64,000 nucleotides of DNA from Isoetes taiwanensis (taxonomy: Eukaryota > Streptophyta > Lycopodiopsida > Isoetales > Isoetaceae): the NCBI GenBank assembly GCA_021234155.1, contig JAJEKV010000094.1, forward strand, positions 2,612,782-2,676,781, written 5' to 3'. Made by a program: the position numbers and the translations under genes. Under the pieces are notes generated by a model that did no database searches, was not told where the DNA came from, and saw nothing but the letters and a program-made list of their open reading frames with translations. Shown here piece by piece: positions 46,485-57,140 of the stretch. How positions within the stretch are numbered: the stretch's first letter is position 1; every line of letters begins with the position of its first letter.

Positions 46485-48170
46485 AGCAATTGCAAGTTCA
46501 GAAGGAGATCTGGTGTGGATGGTAATGCTTGACGAGATGGAGGAAGAGGAACAGGGCTGGAACCATAACTTCTAGGACAGATTAAGGTGGCCCACTCCAC
46601 AGGGTAACCATGTACTTAATATGTGTAGTGGCCTGGGCTTGCTGATATATAATAGCATAAGCAGATTCCCACATTCTAGTAAGATAACTTGTAGGGACGC
46701 TAGTGTTGTGGACATGGTTTTGGCTAGGGCATGCCTTGCAAAGCAAATGTCGAACTTTCAGATAGAGGAAGGAATGCCTCAGATAAGTGATCATGCTCCT
46801 TTGTCAGTGGTGATGCGTGTTAAAGATCTGCATAAGAAGACAAATATTGATACCACATGCAGATGGAAGATTAATATGCAATATAATAAGGCAGTTCAGT
46901 ATGAGAAATTATGTGAAAAAAAGCAATGGAAATGGATTGGCTAGAAGATGCTAAGGCTATCAGTGAGGCACTTGCCAAAATGGTTTCGAAAGCCGCTGCT
47001 ACATGCTTCATATCGCAAAGGAAATTGAAGGGCCTCCCTTGTAATGTGTGGTTTGATAAGGATTTTAAGGAAAAGAAAGCAAAGTTAAAAAAGCGAAAGG
47101 GGCAGAAAGGAAAAAAAAAATGAAGAAGAAATATATACAGCTAACTAGATCTAAAAAGAAAAAGTATATGTTTTGGAAGAAGAAAAAAATGGTTGAGGAG
47201 TTATTGTTGAACCCAAAGCAATTTTGGAATAGGTTGAAACCTAATGTAAAGCATGAAGCGGTCTTAGAAACTGATGCCCTGTTAGGTCAAGTGTGCAAGC
47301 TCTATCATGTATCTGGTATTCCTGATATGGAAGAAATTGCATATCTTGTTGCTGGTGAATGTACATTCACTTCTAAGGACCTAGAACAAGGCTTGAGCAA
47401 ACTAGCAAATGGTACGGCAGCTGATGCACAGGGGTTAGTTGCAGAGATGTTCAAATGGGTTGGGGATGTGACTCATGTTGTGCTATTAAAGTTAGTAAAT
47501 GTGGTTTTAAGGAAGGCTTTCCCCATTCATGGCAAGTTAACAGAGTTATCCCATTATACAAAATAGGAGATGATAAAGATCTAGGTAACTATAGAATGAT
47601 TATGGTCTGCAGGTTTTTTGCAAAACTAGTTGCTACAATGTTAAACACTAAGATTAGCATGTGGGCAGAAGGAAATGGAGTTAGGGCTATGGGACAAGCG
47701 GGATTTAGACCTAAATGGTCTATCATAGATCATTTGATTACCCTCCATGCCATGATAGACCCAGTCAATAGCAAAAAAAGGCCTTTATATGCTCTTTTTG
47801 TGGATTATGCTAGAACCTTTGACATAGTAAATAGAGACAACCTCTGGCAAAGAATGGAACTACTAGTTCCAATGGAGTTAAGACAAGCGGTCAAGACACT
47901 ATACGAAAGAGTCTTAGTGCAGCTCTTCTTCCCTTATGTGAAAGAATCTGATGATGTTGTGGTGAGCAATACTAGAGTCAAACAAGGCTGCCCCCCTTCT
48001 CCTACATTGTTCGGGTTATTCATTGACGAGTTGAGAACTGGATGATGAAACAAGTTGGAGATGGGACACTGGTGAATGGCTATATGATATGGCTTTTGCT
48101 TTATGCGAATGATATAGTCACCCTATCACGCTCAGTAATAGGGATGTAGAAACACTTGGATGTTCTTGCA
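46485..48170 (+). pseudogene. LINE-2 endonuclease end and reverse transcriptase
   Basis: Pieces in order: SDHAPL (endonuclease end, 46.79 kb); a lysine-rich region (47.05-47.19 kb); KLANGTAADAQGLVAEMFKW; after a frame change, VIPLYKIGDDKDLGNYR, MGQAGFRPKWSIIDHLITL, ALFVDYARTFDIVNRDNLW and KQGCPPSPTLFGLFIDEL; after another, LLYANDIVTLSRS. YAND replaces the catalytic YADD, so it is inactive. The thumb and C-terminal Cys/His block are lost. Confidence 0.85.
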
Positions 48171-48400
48171 CACTTTTATGATAGCAAGATGTAGTTCGGA
48201 GGACACCACAAGTGCAGTTCAATTCCACTTTAAGGTTGTAGCATTGTAATATCCTATCTTATAAAATATAGGAGAAACTAAGTGAAGTTTTTACTGCTTA
48301 GCAAATAAGTGCTTCTTTCTTATCACTATAGCACTATTATACCACAATGGATGGAGTGTTTTACAGTTATACTTAAATCACATGCATATTGCATATATGA
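48171..48400. other. Spacer after the LINE
   Basis: No gene or clear repeat; passes into the ATGGCA-rich satellite. Confidence 0.4.
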
Positions 48401-48409
48401 TTAGATAAC

Positions 48410-48850
48410 ATTTGTATATATGCCATTTGTGATAGACAAATGGCAAAAGTTCCACCACACTTAAATGGTAAATAGAAGTCACTTAGACAAGTGCCATTTG
48501 TTCATATGCAAATGGCACAAACACATGGCACTTACCTGTCACTTATTAGTTTGCCATTTACGCCGCTCAAAATGGCAAAAACTAGCCCACATATAAATGG
48601 CACATTCAAGTCACTCAGACAGGTGACATTTCTTGGTACACAAACGGAACAAGCGGGCGACACTTATGGGGCACTTACGTGACACTTATTAGTTTGCCAT
48701 TTACGCATGTCAAAAGGGCAAAACATAGACCACACTTAAATGGCACATGCATGACACTAATCTATGTGCCATTTATAAGGCCAACAATGGCAACATAATT
48801 GTCACTTAAATGGCAAATACTTGTCACGTACTTTGATGTGCCAAGTAAAG
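48410..48850. repeat. Satellite with about 130-bp units rich in AAATGGCA/TGCCATTT
   Basis: Two clear diverged units (about 48489-48619 and 48620-48755) share gtcacttattagtttgccat, tttacgc, a gtcaaaa/ctcaaaa block and aaatggcaca. Partial units lie on either side. The short word occurs in both orientations about twenty times. Confidence 0.75.
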
Positions 48851-48914
48851 CACAATTTCATTATAATGGAAAATTTTTTAGTAAACTGGAATTTTTTTAT
48901 TATGGGGGTTGTAT

Positions 48915-49062
48915 AGACCTTATGCAGGGGTTGTATACACGTGTACAGTACCCTGTATCATAGATCTTATGCAGGGGTTGTATACACGTGTACAGTACCC
49001 TGTATCATAGACCTTATGCAAGGGTTTAGGACGCGTGCAGTACCCGTGTATCATACATACAT
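48915..49062. repeat. 47-bp tandem repeat with a G-box palindrome
   Basis: cttatgcaggggttgtatac starts at 48919 and 48966 and a decayed copy at 49013. The unit contains tacacgtgta, a palindrome around CACGTG. Confidence 0.85.
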
Positions 49063-49159
49063 GAATATTTAGAGAACATAATAACACGGTATCATATACC
49101 AACTTCCAAACACAATAGAGACCGAAGTATGAACTATGTATGTCCCTAGTAACCTTCCC

Positions 49160-49795
49160 CCAGGTTCCTAACCCCTTCCCCTTCCCCTTTCCCTTCGCCT
49201 GCGAGGTCTAACCCATGCATCTGGGTTAGGAGTCAAGAGCTCACGCATATCCCAGCCTGATTCTTCCCACCATATGGTGTACCTAGTCATTAGAAAAAGT
49301 AATTCCACAGGATGATACTCACGGAAGAAGAGCGGACCCAACTCCACAAAACCGTTGTACTCGTTGTAGTACACCCTAATAAGGCCATACATCTGTCCCT
49401 TAGAAATTTCATGAATGAACTCTGATATGTATGCATCCAGAGAGTGTGCTAAATATCCAAAGACGAAGAAGAGGCCTCAATTCTTTGTAGCATCTCGGCC
49501 GAGATAAGGAGGGGTTCAAGAATTCCCCTCATTGCAAGTCTTCTATAACATTGGATGGATTAATTTCCATCGGTGGCTCATGACCACAATCAAATCGCTC
49601 GAGAATGAAGTTGATCAACTCCATTGTAAGCTCCTTGGTGGGGACCGTGGGCGCAACCTCCACTCAAGAAATGGTCCCATAGCTCATCCATTCCAGGCCG
49701 CCTGAGAATGCCGGGGCATGCTTGCAGGCCTTCCGAGTAGCCAGGGGAGAATTGGGTCCAATCATTTGCAAAAGCAAGCAAGGATCACCCGGCCG
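49160..49795 (-). pseudogene. Unrecognised protein with Arg/Gly-rich end, frameshifted
   Basis: With two frame changes the minus strand gives about 200 residues: VPTKELTMELINFILERFDC, GHEPPMEINPSNVIEDL, ILEPLLISAEMLQRIEAS, YLAHSLDAYISEFIHEISKG, QMYGLIRVYYNEYNGFVEL, GPLFFREYHPVELLFLMTRY, then a run of Arg, Glu and Gly (RPRRRRERGRGRG). It is rich in Tyr, Phe and Leu, with no signal peptide and no family I know. Acidic-to-basic layout could fit a nucleic-acid binding tail, but that is a guess. It sits between satellites and the minisatellite at 49.8 kb. Confidence 0.4.
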
Positions 49796-50378
49796 AGCAA
49801 GGAACACGGAGCAGAGCAAGTAGCAAGTTCAAGAGCAAACAACAAGATCAAGTAGCAAGGAGCACGGGAATGAAGTAGCAAGGAACAAGGATCAAGATCA
49901 AGTAGCAAGATGCAATGAACAAGGAAGATCAAATAGCAAGAAGATCAAGGAACAAGGAAGATCAAGGAGCAAGAAGCAAGGATCAAGATCAAGGAACAAG
50001 ATCAAGTAGCAAGACCAAGATCAAGTAGCAAGGAGCACGGGAATGAAGTAGCAAGGAACAAGGATCAAGATCAAGTAGCAAGAAGCAATGAACAAGGAAG
50101 ATCAAGTAGCAAGAAGATCAAGGAACAAGGAAGATCAAGTAGCAAGGAACAAGATCAAGTAGCAAGATCAAGAGCAAGGAACAAGATCAAGTAGCAAGGA
50201 GCACGGGAATGAAGTAGCAAGGAACAAGGATCAAGATCAAGTAGCAAGAAGCAATGAACAAGCAAGATCAAGTAGCAAGAAGATCAAGGAACAAGGAAGA
50301 TCAAGTAGCAAGAAGATCAAGGAACAAGGAAGATGAAGGAGCAAGAAGCAAGGATCAAGATCAAGTAGCAAGGTGAAA
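49785..50378. repeat. Purine-rich minisatellite with higher-order units
   Basis: Built from short words (atcaag, tagcaagg, gaacaagg). Higher-order units of about 170 bp begin gcacgggaatgaagtagcaa at 49862, 50035 and 50201. Strand asymmetry is extreme, with very few pyrimidine runs on the plus strand. Confidence 0.92.
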
Positions 50379-50423
50379 AGTGAGAAGTGAAAGCAAGGTA
50401 AAAGAATTTATAGCTACGAATCC

Positions 50424-50536
50424 AATAATGTTGAAGTATAATACCAATAATGTTGAAGTATAATACCAATAATGCTGACGTATAATACCAATAATGCTCA
50501 CGTATAATACCAATAATGCTGAAGTATTATACCAAT
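50424..50536. repeat. 22-bp tandem repeat, five units
   Basis: Unit aataatg(t/c)tgaagtataatacc, copies from 50424 with a 22-bp step. It directly precedes the small gene at 50594 and may lie in its 5' region. Confidence 0.9.
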
Positions 50537-50593
50537 AATTCTACGACGACTATAAAAGCAGCTCTATTTGGTGGTAGAAGTCATTCATCTCCC

Positions 50594-50833
50594 ATGGCTT
50601 ATAATATTTATGAAGATCGGTTTGAGACCATTCTTTGCTCCATGAGCTACAATGATATTGTTCGCTGCATACATAAAGGTGTTAAGCTGGATCCCTACTT
50701 GCAATCCAAAGCTGATGGTCCTGAGTGTCATTGCCCTGGCCTTACTCGTGTTGTGATCCATCTTCTTTGGCTTCCTGAGCGCCGTGCCTATGAGCTGAAT
50801 GCGATCACGTTAGCAGGGATTGAAGATGAGTGA
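50594..50833 (+). CDS. Small unknown protein, 79 residues, related to the one at 51.4 kb
   Basis: I take ATG 50594 (cccATGGCT, good context) rather than the upstream in-frame ATG 50516, which begins in the tandem repeat. The C-terminal half reads RVVIHLLWLPERRAYELNAI, which matches DVVIHLIWNPEHGLFMIDRI of the convergent neighbour. Both end in a short acidic tail and both have a Cys-containing middle. No signal peptide or membrane segment. The family is not recognised. The pair suggests a real, duplicated small gene rather than chance. Confidence 0.5.
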   Translation: MAYNIYEDRFETILCSMSYNDIVRCIHKGVKLDPYLQSKADGPECHCPGLTRVVIHLLWLPERRAYELNAITLAGIEDE

Positions 50834-50839
50834 ATCATT

Positions 50840-51430
50840 GACTGTATAATGCCATCAATAATATGTGCATCTAAATTATATGTATGCCATCAATAATGTG
50901 TGCATCAGATGTAATGATGTGTATTAAACACCTATTAAAAGATGTAAGGATGTAGTATAAGCATAATGAAAGCTAATTGATGTATCGACTGGGTATTAAT
51001 TGTCCAAAATGCAGCTGTATTATAGCAAAAGAAATTACATATATCATTCAATTAAATTGGGATTATGTCTATTCCAAAATCGCGCCGTATAAGCCTTTTA
51101 TTGACCATTATATTGAATTAACCACACTTTTGCACTGAGTTCATTTTCGGGCTAGGAAGATGCATTTTATGTTGAAATGCAAAGGCATCCAAATATTCGG
51201 TGCAAATGACCCATATTATGAAAGAATGTTGGCAATATAAAAAGTAGGAAATTGCTTATTAATTCGTACAATCACCGACGACAACGAAATCTAAACATTG
51301 AAATTGTAGTGTTTTACGAATAAATAACAGCAAGCAAATTGCTACAAAACAGAGATTTTCAAGGATCAAATCGCGCGTGGCGCGATTTTATTCGCATAAA
51401 TAACGTATTATAGTGGAACATAAACTTTAA
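50840..51430. other. Spacer between the two convergent small genes
   Basis: AT-rich, no coding. Contains the first copy of the TCGCGC palindrome at 51368-51389. Confidence 0.5.
51368..51389. repeat. TCGCGC palindrome, copy 1
   Basis: AAATCGCGCGTGGCGCGATTTT. First of a family of near-identical palindromes otherwise found at 57.0, 59.2-59.4, 60.6-60.7 and 62.2-62.3 kb. Confidence 0.85.
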
Positions 51431-51433
51431 AAA

Positions 51434-51664
51434 CTAATCCGAATCATCGTCGACAGGCGCTGCAGGCGGTGCTGAGATCCTGTCGATCATGAACAAACCA
51501 TGCTCTGGATTCCATATAAGATGGATTACAACATCAAAGGGATCAGGATAGAAGCGGACTGGATTCATAGCAACGACATCAAGCCAGTCCTGAAGTTCTA
51601 TTTCTAGCTCGCGGCACCTGCAGAGGTCTGCATGGTTCATCTGGCAGGTAATAGAATGTGCCAT
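51434..51664 (-). CDS. Small unknown protein, 76 residues, related to the one at 50.6 kb
   Basis: Start ATG at 51664 (MAHSITCQMN). Ends in VVIHLIWNPEHGLFMIDRIS followed by a Pro/Ala and Asp-rich tail (PPAAPVDDDSD). Shares VVIHL(L/I)W.PE and a following hydrophobic strand with the + strand neighbour; the spacing to the C-terminus is alike. An upstream in-frame extension (to 51934) crosses low-complexity AT sequence and is unlikely to be coding. Function unknown. Confidence 0.5.
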   Translation of the reverse strand: MAHSITCQMNHADLCRCRELEIELQDWLDVVAMNPVRFYPDPFDVVIHLIWNPEHGLFMIDRISAPPAAPVDDDSD

Positions 51665-52019
51665 AATAACAAGCAGAAGCCGAAGCCGAAGCCGATGGTT
51701 TGCCGATTTCATGCATACGTATTTATAGACACCTAAATTATTGACGGTATATACATACAAATTATTGCAAGTATAGCAAACCATACACATAATATAAAAG
51801 AACAATACGTACACAGAACCAATAATGCTGATATAAGAACACAATATATATTCGAAAGAGGTTGGTGTAAAGTATATTTCATATTCAAAACTTTTTGGAA
51901 AGTGTATTTCCTGTATACATATATATATATACAAGTGTTTGTACTATGTAGGGCCTGTACGAGTTAAATGTGTCTATTCTGAGTATTCTAGACATATGAC
52001 GCTAACCATGCAAAACATG

Positions 52020-52540
52020 CCACTGTGAAAGATTCACCTAGATTCTCAAGATTCTACAAAGATTTCGTAGATTTTCAAAGATTATCCTAAGATTCCTTTA
52101 CATTCCTCAAGATACTATCTAGGCTCTCCTAGTTTCCATTAGATTCTATGAAGATTCTCCAAGATTCTTTAAGATTCCATAAAGATTCCACTAGATTCTC
52201 AAGGGTTTTATAAAGATTCTCTTATATACCTTCAGTTTCACAAGCATTATTCCAAGATACCCATGGATTCTCTAAGATTCTATGTAGATTCTTCTAGATT
52301 CTATAAAGGTTTTCCCAAATTCTCAAGATTCCATCTAGATTCCCTTGGATTCTATGTAAATTATCCTGGATTCCCTTAGATTCTATGAAGATTCCTCTAG
52401 ATTCTCCAAGATTTCATCAAGATTCCTTTAGATTCTCAAATATTTTATGAATATTTCCTTGAATTCCTCTAGATTTGCGAAGATCCACTTAAGATTCGCA
52501 TAGATTCCCCAAGATCCTATACACTCTCCTAGATTCTCTA
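52020..52540. repeat. Degenerate AGATTC repeat field
   Basis: More than thirty copies of (a/t)agattc(t/c) and relatives at irregular 10-25 bp spacing (for example ctagattctcaagattct). It is a decayed minisatellite without a fixed period. Confidence 0.8.
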
Positions 52541-52639
52541 ATATACGAGTTTTTTGAACTCGTCAACATTAATATACCCGAAAGTCTTACGGATATTCCT
52601 GAAATTTTCATAAAATCCCTAAGATTGCCTGTAAACCCT

Positions 52640-53835
52640 AACGTCATGAACCTATGGGGTTATCTCAGTCCTACGGTGCGAGGAGCAATGGGTATTGATG
52701 TTTTCTTCTTACATAATAGTTATGACAATTTTTTTTTAAAATCATATCTCCCATTGCCTTTGAGAAGATATTCAATAACACAGTAATCTAGTGTGTTCAC
52801 AATATTGACTTTCAAACCAGGTAAGTCACTTTTGAGTATAGTAACTACGATGTCACATGAGAAATTCAAAATTCCCATTTTTGAAGCTTTCAATTCCAAA
52901 ACCACTTGATTTTCGTGATGTCATTAATATATACACAACACATGGAGGATGAGTTGCAAAAGACACAATTAAAAACTAAAAATCAAATGAATGCATCTTT
53001 TTCCATTCAAAATATTATTTTTACAAAGTGAACTAAGAGTTTTTGTGTTCATCAGTTATTTGCAAGTTCATATATGACATGTGTTCCTATTGTAATTTAC
53101 AAAATTCAGCATGCAAGCGAGCAAATTGGGCAACCCATAAAGGCACGAAGCACAATTCTAGTCATATGTTTTCAGATCTATTTTTGAACACAATCATTAG
53201 AAGTATAAAAATCCAAGTCCCTTAGGACGAATGTAACCTAAGGGGGAGAGAGTTATTGTTTCAAAATCTAATTTATGAATAATCAATCTTGGTTGCCAGC
53301 GCTATAGCCTTTCTCGTATCTTCAACGTGAAGCAATTTAACAAATATTTATGAATTGATGAAAGCATCATAATTCCATAACAATAAGTTTTATTCCATAA
53401 CAATAATTTTTTATTGCATAAAATGCACATTTAGGTGCATGTTCAAGTCCTTTAATTCCCTTTAGTCCCCCAAAATTCCTCTAGATGCCCTAAGATGATT
53501 GATTAAATAAAGATCAGAGACATCGGCAGCCAACTAAAAAGAACAAAAGATGCACTCTGGAAGCTACAATTGTACTCGATAATCCCGTATATAATGCGTG
53601 GATATAGCCTTGGTGCCATGCGACACTTGGGTAGACAAATGCATATAATTGACCCCATAATCAGTTTGATCTTACAGAATGCATTACCATATTATGTTTG
53701 TTGCCAACACATCTGTCAATTCTAAAAAACATTCATATGCGTGCAACTAAGAATTCATGCTGCATACTGAGACCATATGCATAATCCTGCAACATTGTTT
53801 TATATAATTATCAAACTATAGAGGAAACTGCATGA
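52640..53835. other. AT-rich spacer
   Basis: No gene or repeat recognised. Confidence 0.4.
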
Positions 53836-53841
53836 ATTTAC

Positions 53842-54653
53842 CTCCTTCGCAAAAAACCTCAACGTATTTGTGAACCTCCCCTGAGACAGAACTCCTGGTT
53901 TTCTGAATGCCACAAAAGCTTGCCCAGGTGCACCAAATGCTAAAGATTCTCCAGGATACATATGTTTAACAGCATTAACTAAATACTCAGTTTCTGCCTC
54001 TGTTAGCTCTACTGGTGCTGAAGACATTAGGACACAAAATAAAAACCAGATAACCAAAGATGCTATATTTACCTTAAACAATTTTCCAAATGATGCAAAC
54101 TCCTCATCTTTGGCCGCCTTCTTGCTGGTGGTTGTTTTTTTGTCAGCAAATTGCTGTGATTTCACTTCTTTTGAAACATTTGACAGCACAAATGGAGTGT
54201 CACTAGGAACCTACAGATAACCAACACCAAATTAAGCCCTGAACTATGAAGCTAGTAGAAGTAGACCAGAATGGCTAATTAGAATGGAATTCCACTCCAT
54301 CGGTACCTAGAAATAAGCATAAGTGCACAAAGACATAATGCTTTGCGATAAATTTTCATTGCCTATATGAAACGGACTCGTGAATACTTACATAATTCTG
54401 CAAGCTACACTCCAAATTCACCAAGGGAACACCCAGGCTATCAAACAAATACATTCCATATTTATCCCGGACCTCCTCATCTTCTTCACCAAGAGCATTT
54501 AAATATAATGTGGCACGATCACGGACCTGCCATACGCACTGTTCATACTGTGCCAGCCTAGAAAGTTGTTAAAGAAAAAAGCTTGATGCATGTACCTCGT
54601 CATCATTGTCATATAAGCATCGCCTCAGCAAGATTAAAATTTGTGGCTACCAA
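53842..54653 (-). pseudogene. Gamma-COP (coatomer subunit) exons, C-terminal half
   Basis: Gamma-COP is part of the COPI coat for Golgi-to-ER vesicles. Minus-strand exons: 54653-54596 (PQILILLRRCLYDNDDE, donor gtacat); 54536-54392 (VRDRATLYLNALGEEDEEV, YLFDSLGVPLVNLECSLQNY, donor gtaagt); about 54212-54073 (LSNVSKEVKSQQFADKK, FASFGKLFK, donor gtaaat); 54024-53842 (SSAPVELTEAETEYLVNAVK, GAPGQAFVAF, GRFTNTLRFFAKEV, donor gtaaat). The order is that of the gene. The last exon lacks about 45 residues between VKH and the PGQ block. The acceptor before SSAPVEL is damaged. The N-terminal HEAT part is missing; instead HD-ZIP III exons lie directly upstream. Confidence 0.85.
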
Positions 54654-54678
54654 AGCATTGGGAGTACAGTGGTAAAAC

Positions 54679-55237
54679 GTCTCGAAGCCAACAAGGACGA
54701 TCTTTCAAGATTTCGGCAACCTGTAAAGAAATTTTGCTACCCAGTTGTGAATTCTCAGAACCGAGATGCTTATTGCAAAGAAAAAGAATTTTATTGAACA
54801 AGGATAGACACGGGGCTAATTTTTTCATAGTTTTCATGCCCAGATGGTTAAATAATCAGCTATTAGAGATCTAAATTGCCCAAATGCTTATGATTGGCAA
54901 GAGAGTATGAAAACATGACAGAATAAGATACCTTGGAGGGTTCAAGACCCACAAGGCCCCATGCTCGAGCAGTTTGCTAAATCTCTTCAACATGTCGTTT
55001 GATACTATGCCTTCCGAGTTTACATTTTCAACTTCCAAGCAAGAAAGAGTAGTTATACCGGTGATTTTGGAACCAGACTTTGATCTGGCGAGGTTCAATA
55101 TTTGCAAGAATAGGATACTCGCAAAGAAGCTGCTGGCGGCGGATTGAGCTTGGTTTCGGGCAGTCATTGTAAACCCGTTCTAACGCTTCAACCTGGGAGC
55201 TGACTGCTGGGATGAGCATCAAACATTTATCTGACAT
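54679..55237 (-). pseudogene. HD-ZIP III homeobox gene fragments (homeodomain and START-side exons)
   Basis: HD-ZIP III proteins are plant transcription factors for leaf polarity and vascular patterning. The exon 55237-55058 reads QVEALERVYNDCPKPSSIRR, then ILANIEPRQIKVWFQNHR, the helix-3 region, ending at a donor (gtataa). A second piece, 54976-54932, reads TARAWGLVGLEPSK with donor gtatct, and a third, 54720-54679, reads VAEILKDRPCWLRD; these are consecutive START-domain exons. The leucine zipper and the START start are missing, so exons have been dropped. The third piece runs within about 25 bp into gamma-COP sequence, making a chimeric exon. Confidence 0.85.
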
Positions 55238-55239
55238 AA

Positions 55240-56330
55240 ATGAGTAGCACCCATTCTAAATCCGTCTCTTTGGTGCCGCCACTTCTTCTAGCCAGACAGC
55301 AATCTAAAACACAAACATATACCACATAAGCACAGGGTTAGGGACAGCGAAAAATCGCAGCTCGTTTCTGCAACAGATCTAACCTAGTCGTTTCAAGACT
55401 ACCAAAGAAGCTTGACGAATCCATAGTCGAAATCCAAGTAAAAAATGGCTTGGCTAGGGTACTGCCCAGAGAATCTTCAAAAAACTACTTCGAAAATTTT
55501 GAAAAAAGATAAAATAGATGCAATGTATCTGCAAAAAAACAACAGATATGAAATAGAGCGGGATCAGAGCTCCATAGATTCGACATCTAAGTAACTTACT
55601 GGGTTAGGCAAAACAAAATCAGAATAGGAGCACAGAGCGATCATAGATCCCTGTTCAGCCTGCCGCTCAGCCATTCACTAGCCCACCCATATTTCCCGCA
55701 TTCCGCTCGATCCTGCCGAGAACATGTCCTGCAGAGTCTCAGAGCTTGATTTACATGGTCCCCTTATTTGGCCAGCTGAAAATTGGCTCAGAGAATGGAC
55801 TGCCTGATCAAGATTCGAATGGAGCCCTCGACGTTCTTAGAGCTGCACTGTGGCCGCCATAGCCACAAAAAATGCATAGAAGAATGCTAGTGCTCTCCTA
55901 TCGTGCGTGAAAATTTTCTATGCTGCCCGGTTGATAGGAATTTCAAGAATTAATTGTCCTTATGCCATCTGTCGAATATCAATAAATGTTAGCTTTATCT
56001 TTGCTTTTAATCGATGGCCAACAATAGGTTCCCCCAATTTAAAGGGTCAAGATTCTATGCCCCAATTCAGCAACCATTTAATGCAACCATTAAATCACCC
56101 TCCAGCCACATTCGACGGCTAGGATATCACTTGCCCTCTTCGATCCGACGGTCTCCAAATGTGCGCCATGCCCCATGCATGCATATGCATGCCCCACATG
56201 AAAATCAAATGGCCAAAGATGTGCCACCTCAACCTCCCCAAAACAAACGGCCTGGATTGATTTGAATATGTAAACGATCTATATCACGGGACACATCCAA
56301 ATAATTTTATATATATTACGATATATAATA
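55240..56330. other. Spacer upstream of the chimera
   Basis: No gene recognised. A palindromic atgcatgcatatgcatgc lies near 56175-56192. Confidence 0.4.
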
Positions 56331-56332
56331 TA

Positions 56333-56954
56333 TCAAAAAAGTTCCCTTTCTAGAACGATCTTCTCTAGGTCCCTGTCAATTTCCCCTGTCCGATTAAGTT
56401 GCGGGTATAGTGTTTGTATCTCTTCGACCGTTTTTCCTGTAGCTATTTCGTGCAAGATACTGACAAAACGAAGCAGGAAGTCATCTTTGTCAAAATCTTC
56501 AGGATGATAGGATGGTGGATTTAGTGATTGTGACTGATTGAAGCAACACTTCAAGGCGTCATCATCAACTATAATGATGTCTTCCTTCTCCTGAACGCCC
56601 AAGTCATCCATCATGTCGCTCAAGCATTTCACAAATATTTTTTTACCTGTAGGATCCTTCGGGTTATTGAATGACTTACATTTGCTCTGATCCCAAACAG
56701 ATGCCCAATCTCTATGTAACTCAGGAACTACTCTCAAAACTTCCTGTATATTTCTATTTTCCATCGACGACCAAATTGCACAACGAAATAAAGTGAAAGC
56801 TTGGTCTAACATCTCCTTCAGATACGGCCGCGGATATACCCATTTCGTATATGTCTCAAATGGTTTCTGTGCATACCATGATAAAGGGAATTGTGCTTTA
56901 GGTAGCGTTTTTGCGAGCACTCCATTCAAATCGAACACCGAATTTTGGAGGAAA
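56333..56954 (-). pseudogene. NIF/FCP1-type HAD domain, last exon of the ParB-like/NIF gene
   Basis: After an acceptor (cctaatccag) near 56955 the frame reads FLQNSVFDLNGVLAKTL, WVYPRPYLKEMLDQAF, CAIWSSMENRNIQEVLR and EKEDIIIVDDDALKCCFN, then a helical tail. Motif I FDLNGVL keeps the nucleophile Asp but again has Asn for the second Asp. WSS and VDD are motifs II and III. It ends with LERELF and a stop at 56333. The frame is open throughout. It is a distant relative of the domain at 34.7-35.4 kb. It is scored as part of a decayed gene because the upstream exons are broken. Confidence 0.7.
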
Positions 56955-56999
56955 CTGGATTAGGTGCGTAATAATAAAGCACACACTTGTGAGACAAGG

Positions 57000-57125
57000 A
57001 AAAAGAAAATTGAAATCGCGCCTGGCGCGATTTTCAATTCTGTTTGAATAATTGAAATCGCGCCTCGCGCGATTTTCAATTTGGTTTGAAGGATTGAAAT
57101 CGCGCCTGGCGCGATTTTCATTTCA
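57000..57125. repeat. Three tandem TCGCGC palindromes in an intron (42-bp period)
   Basis: Copies start at 57013, 57055 and 57097: aaatcgcgcctggcgcgatt (the middle one has a C for G near the centre). Pairing extends outward to gaaaattg facing caattctg. The intron donor (AAAG|gtatgt) is at 57140 and the acceptor near 56955, so the array is intronic. The KIAPGAISI repeat seen in translation is a by-product. Confidence 0.85.
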
Positions 57126-57140
57126 TTTTGATTAACATAC

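Larger units (their letters stand above)
40395..48170 (+). mobile_element. Second LINE, 5' truncated, split by a copia element
   Basis: Left part 40395-40739 shows endonuclease pieces (RGHGGIVCYVRKSI, then MGDLNGRVANRQ). Right part 46480-48170 continues at once with the rest of the endonuclease (ASVVDMVLARACLAKQM, QISDHAPLSVVM) and reverse transcriptase. The exact join, with a CAGGC duplication, shows one LINE interrupted by the copia element at 40740-46479. The 5' part with ORF1 is missing and the 3' end runs into satellite-like repeats. Confidence 0.85.

Noticed and set aside
48900-50540. CRISPR-like array
   Set aside because: Repeats are contiguous or irregular with no unique spacers of constant size, and the genome is a plant's.
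57000-57130. KIAPGAISI protein repeats
   Set aside because: The donor at 57140 and acceptor near 56955 place the palindromes in an intron.
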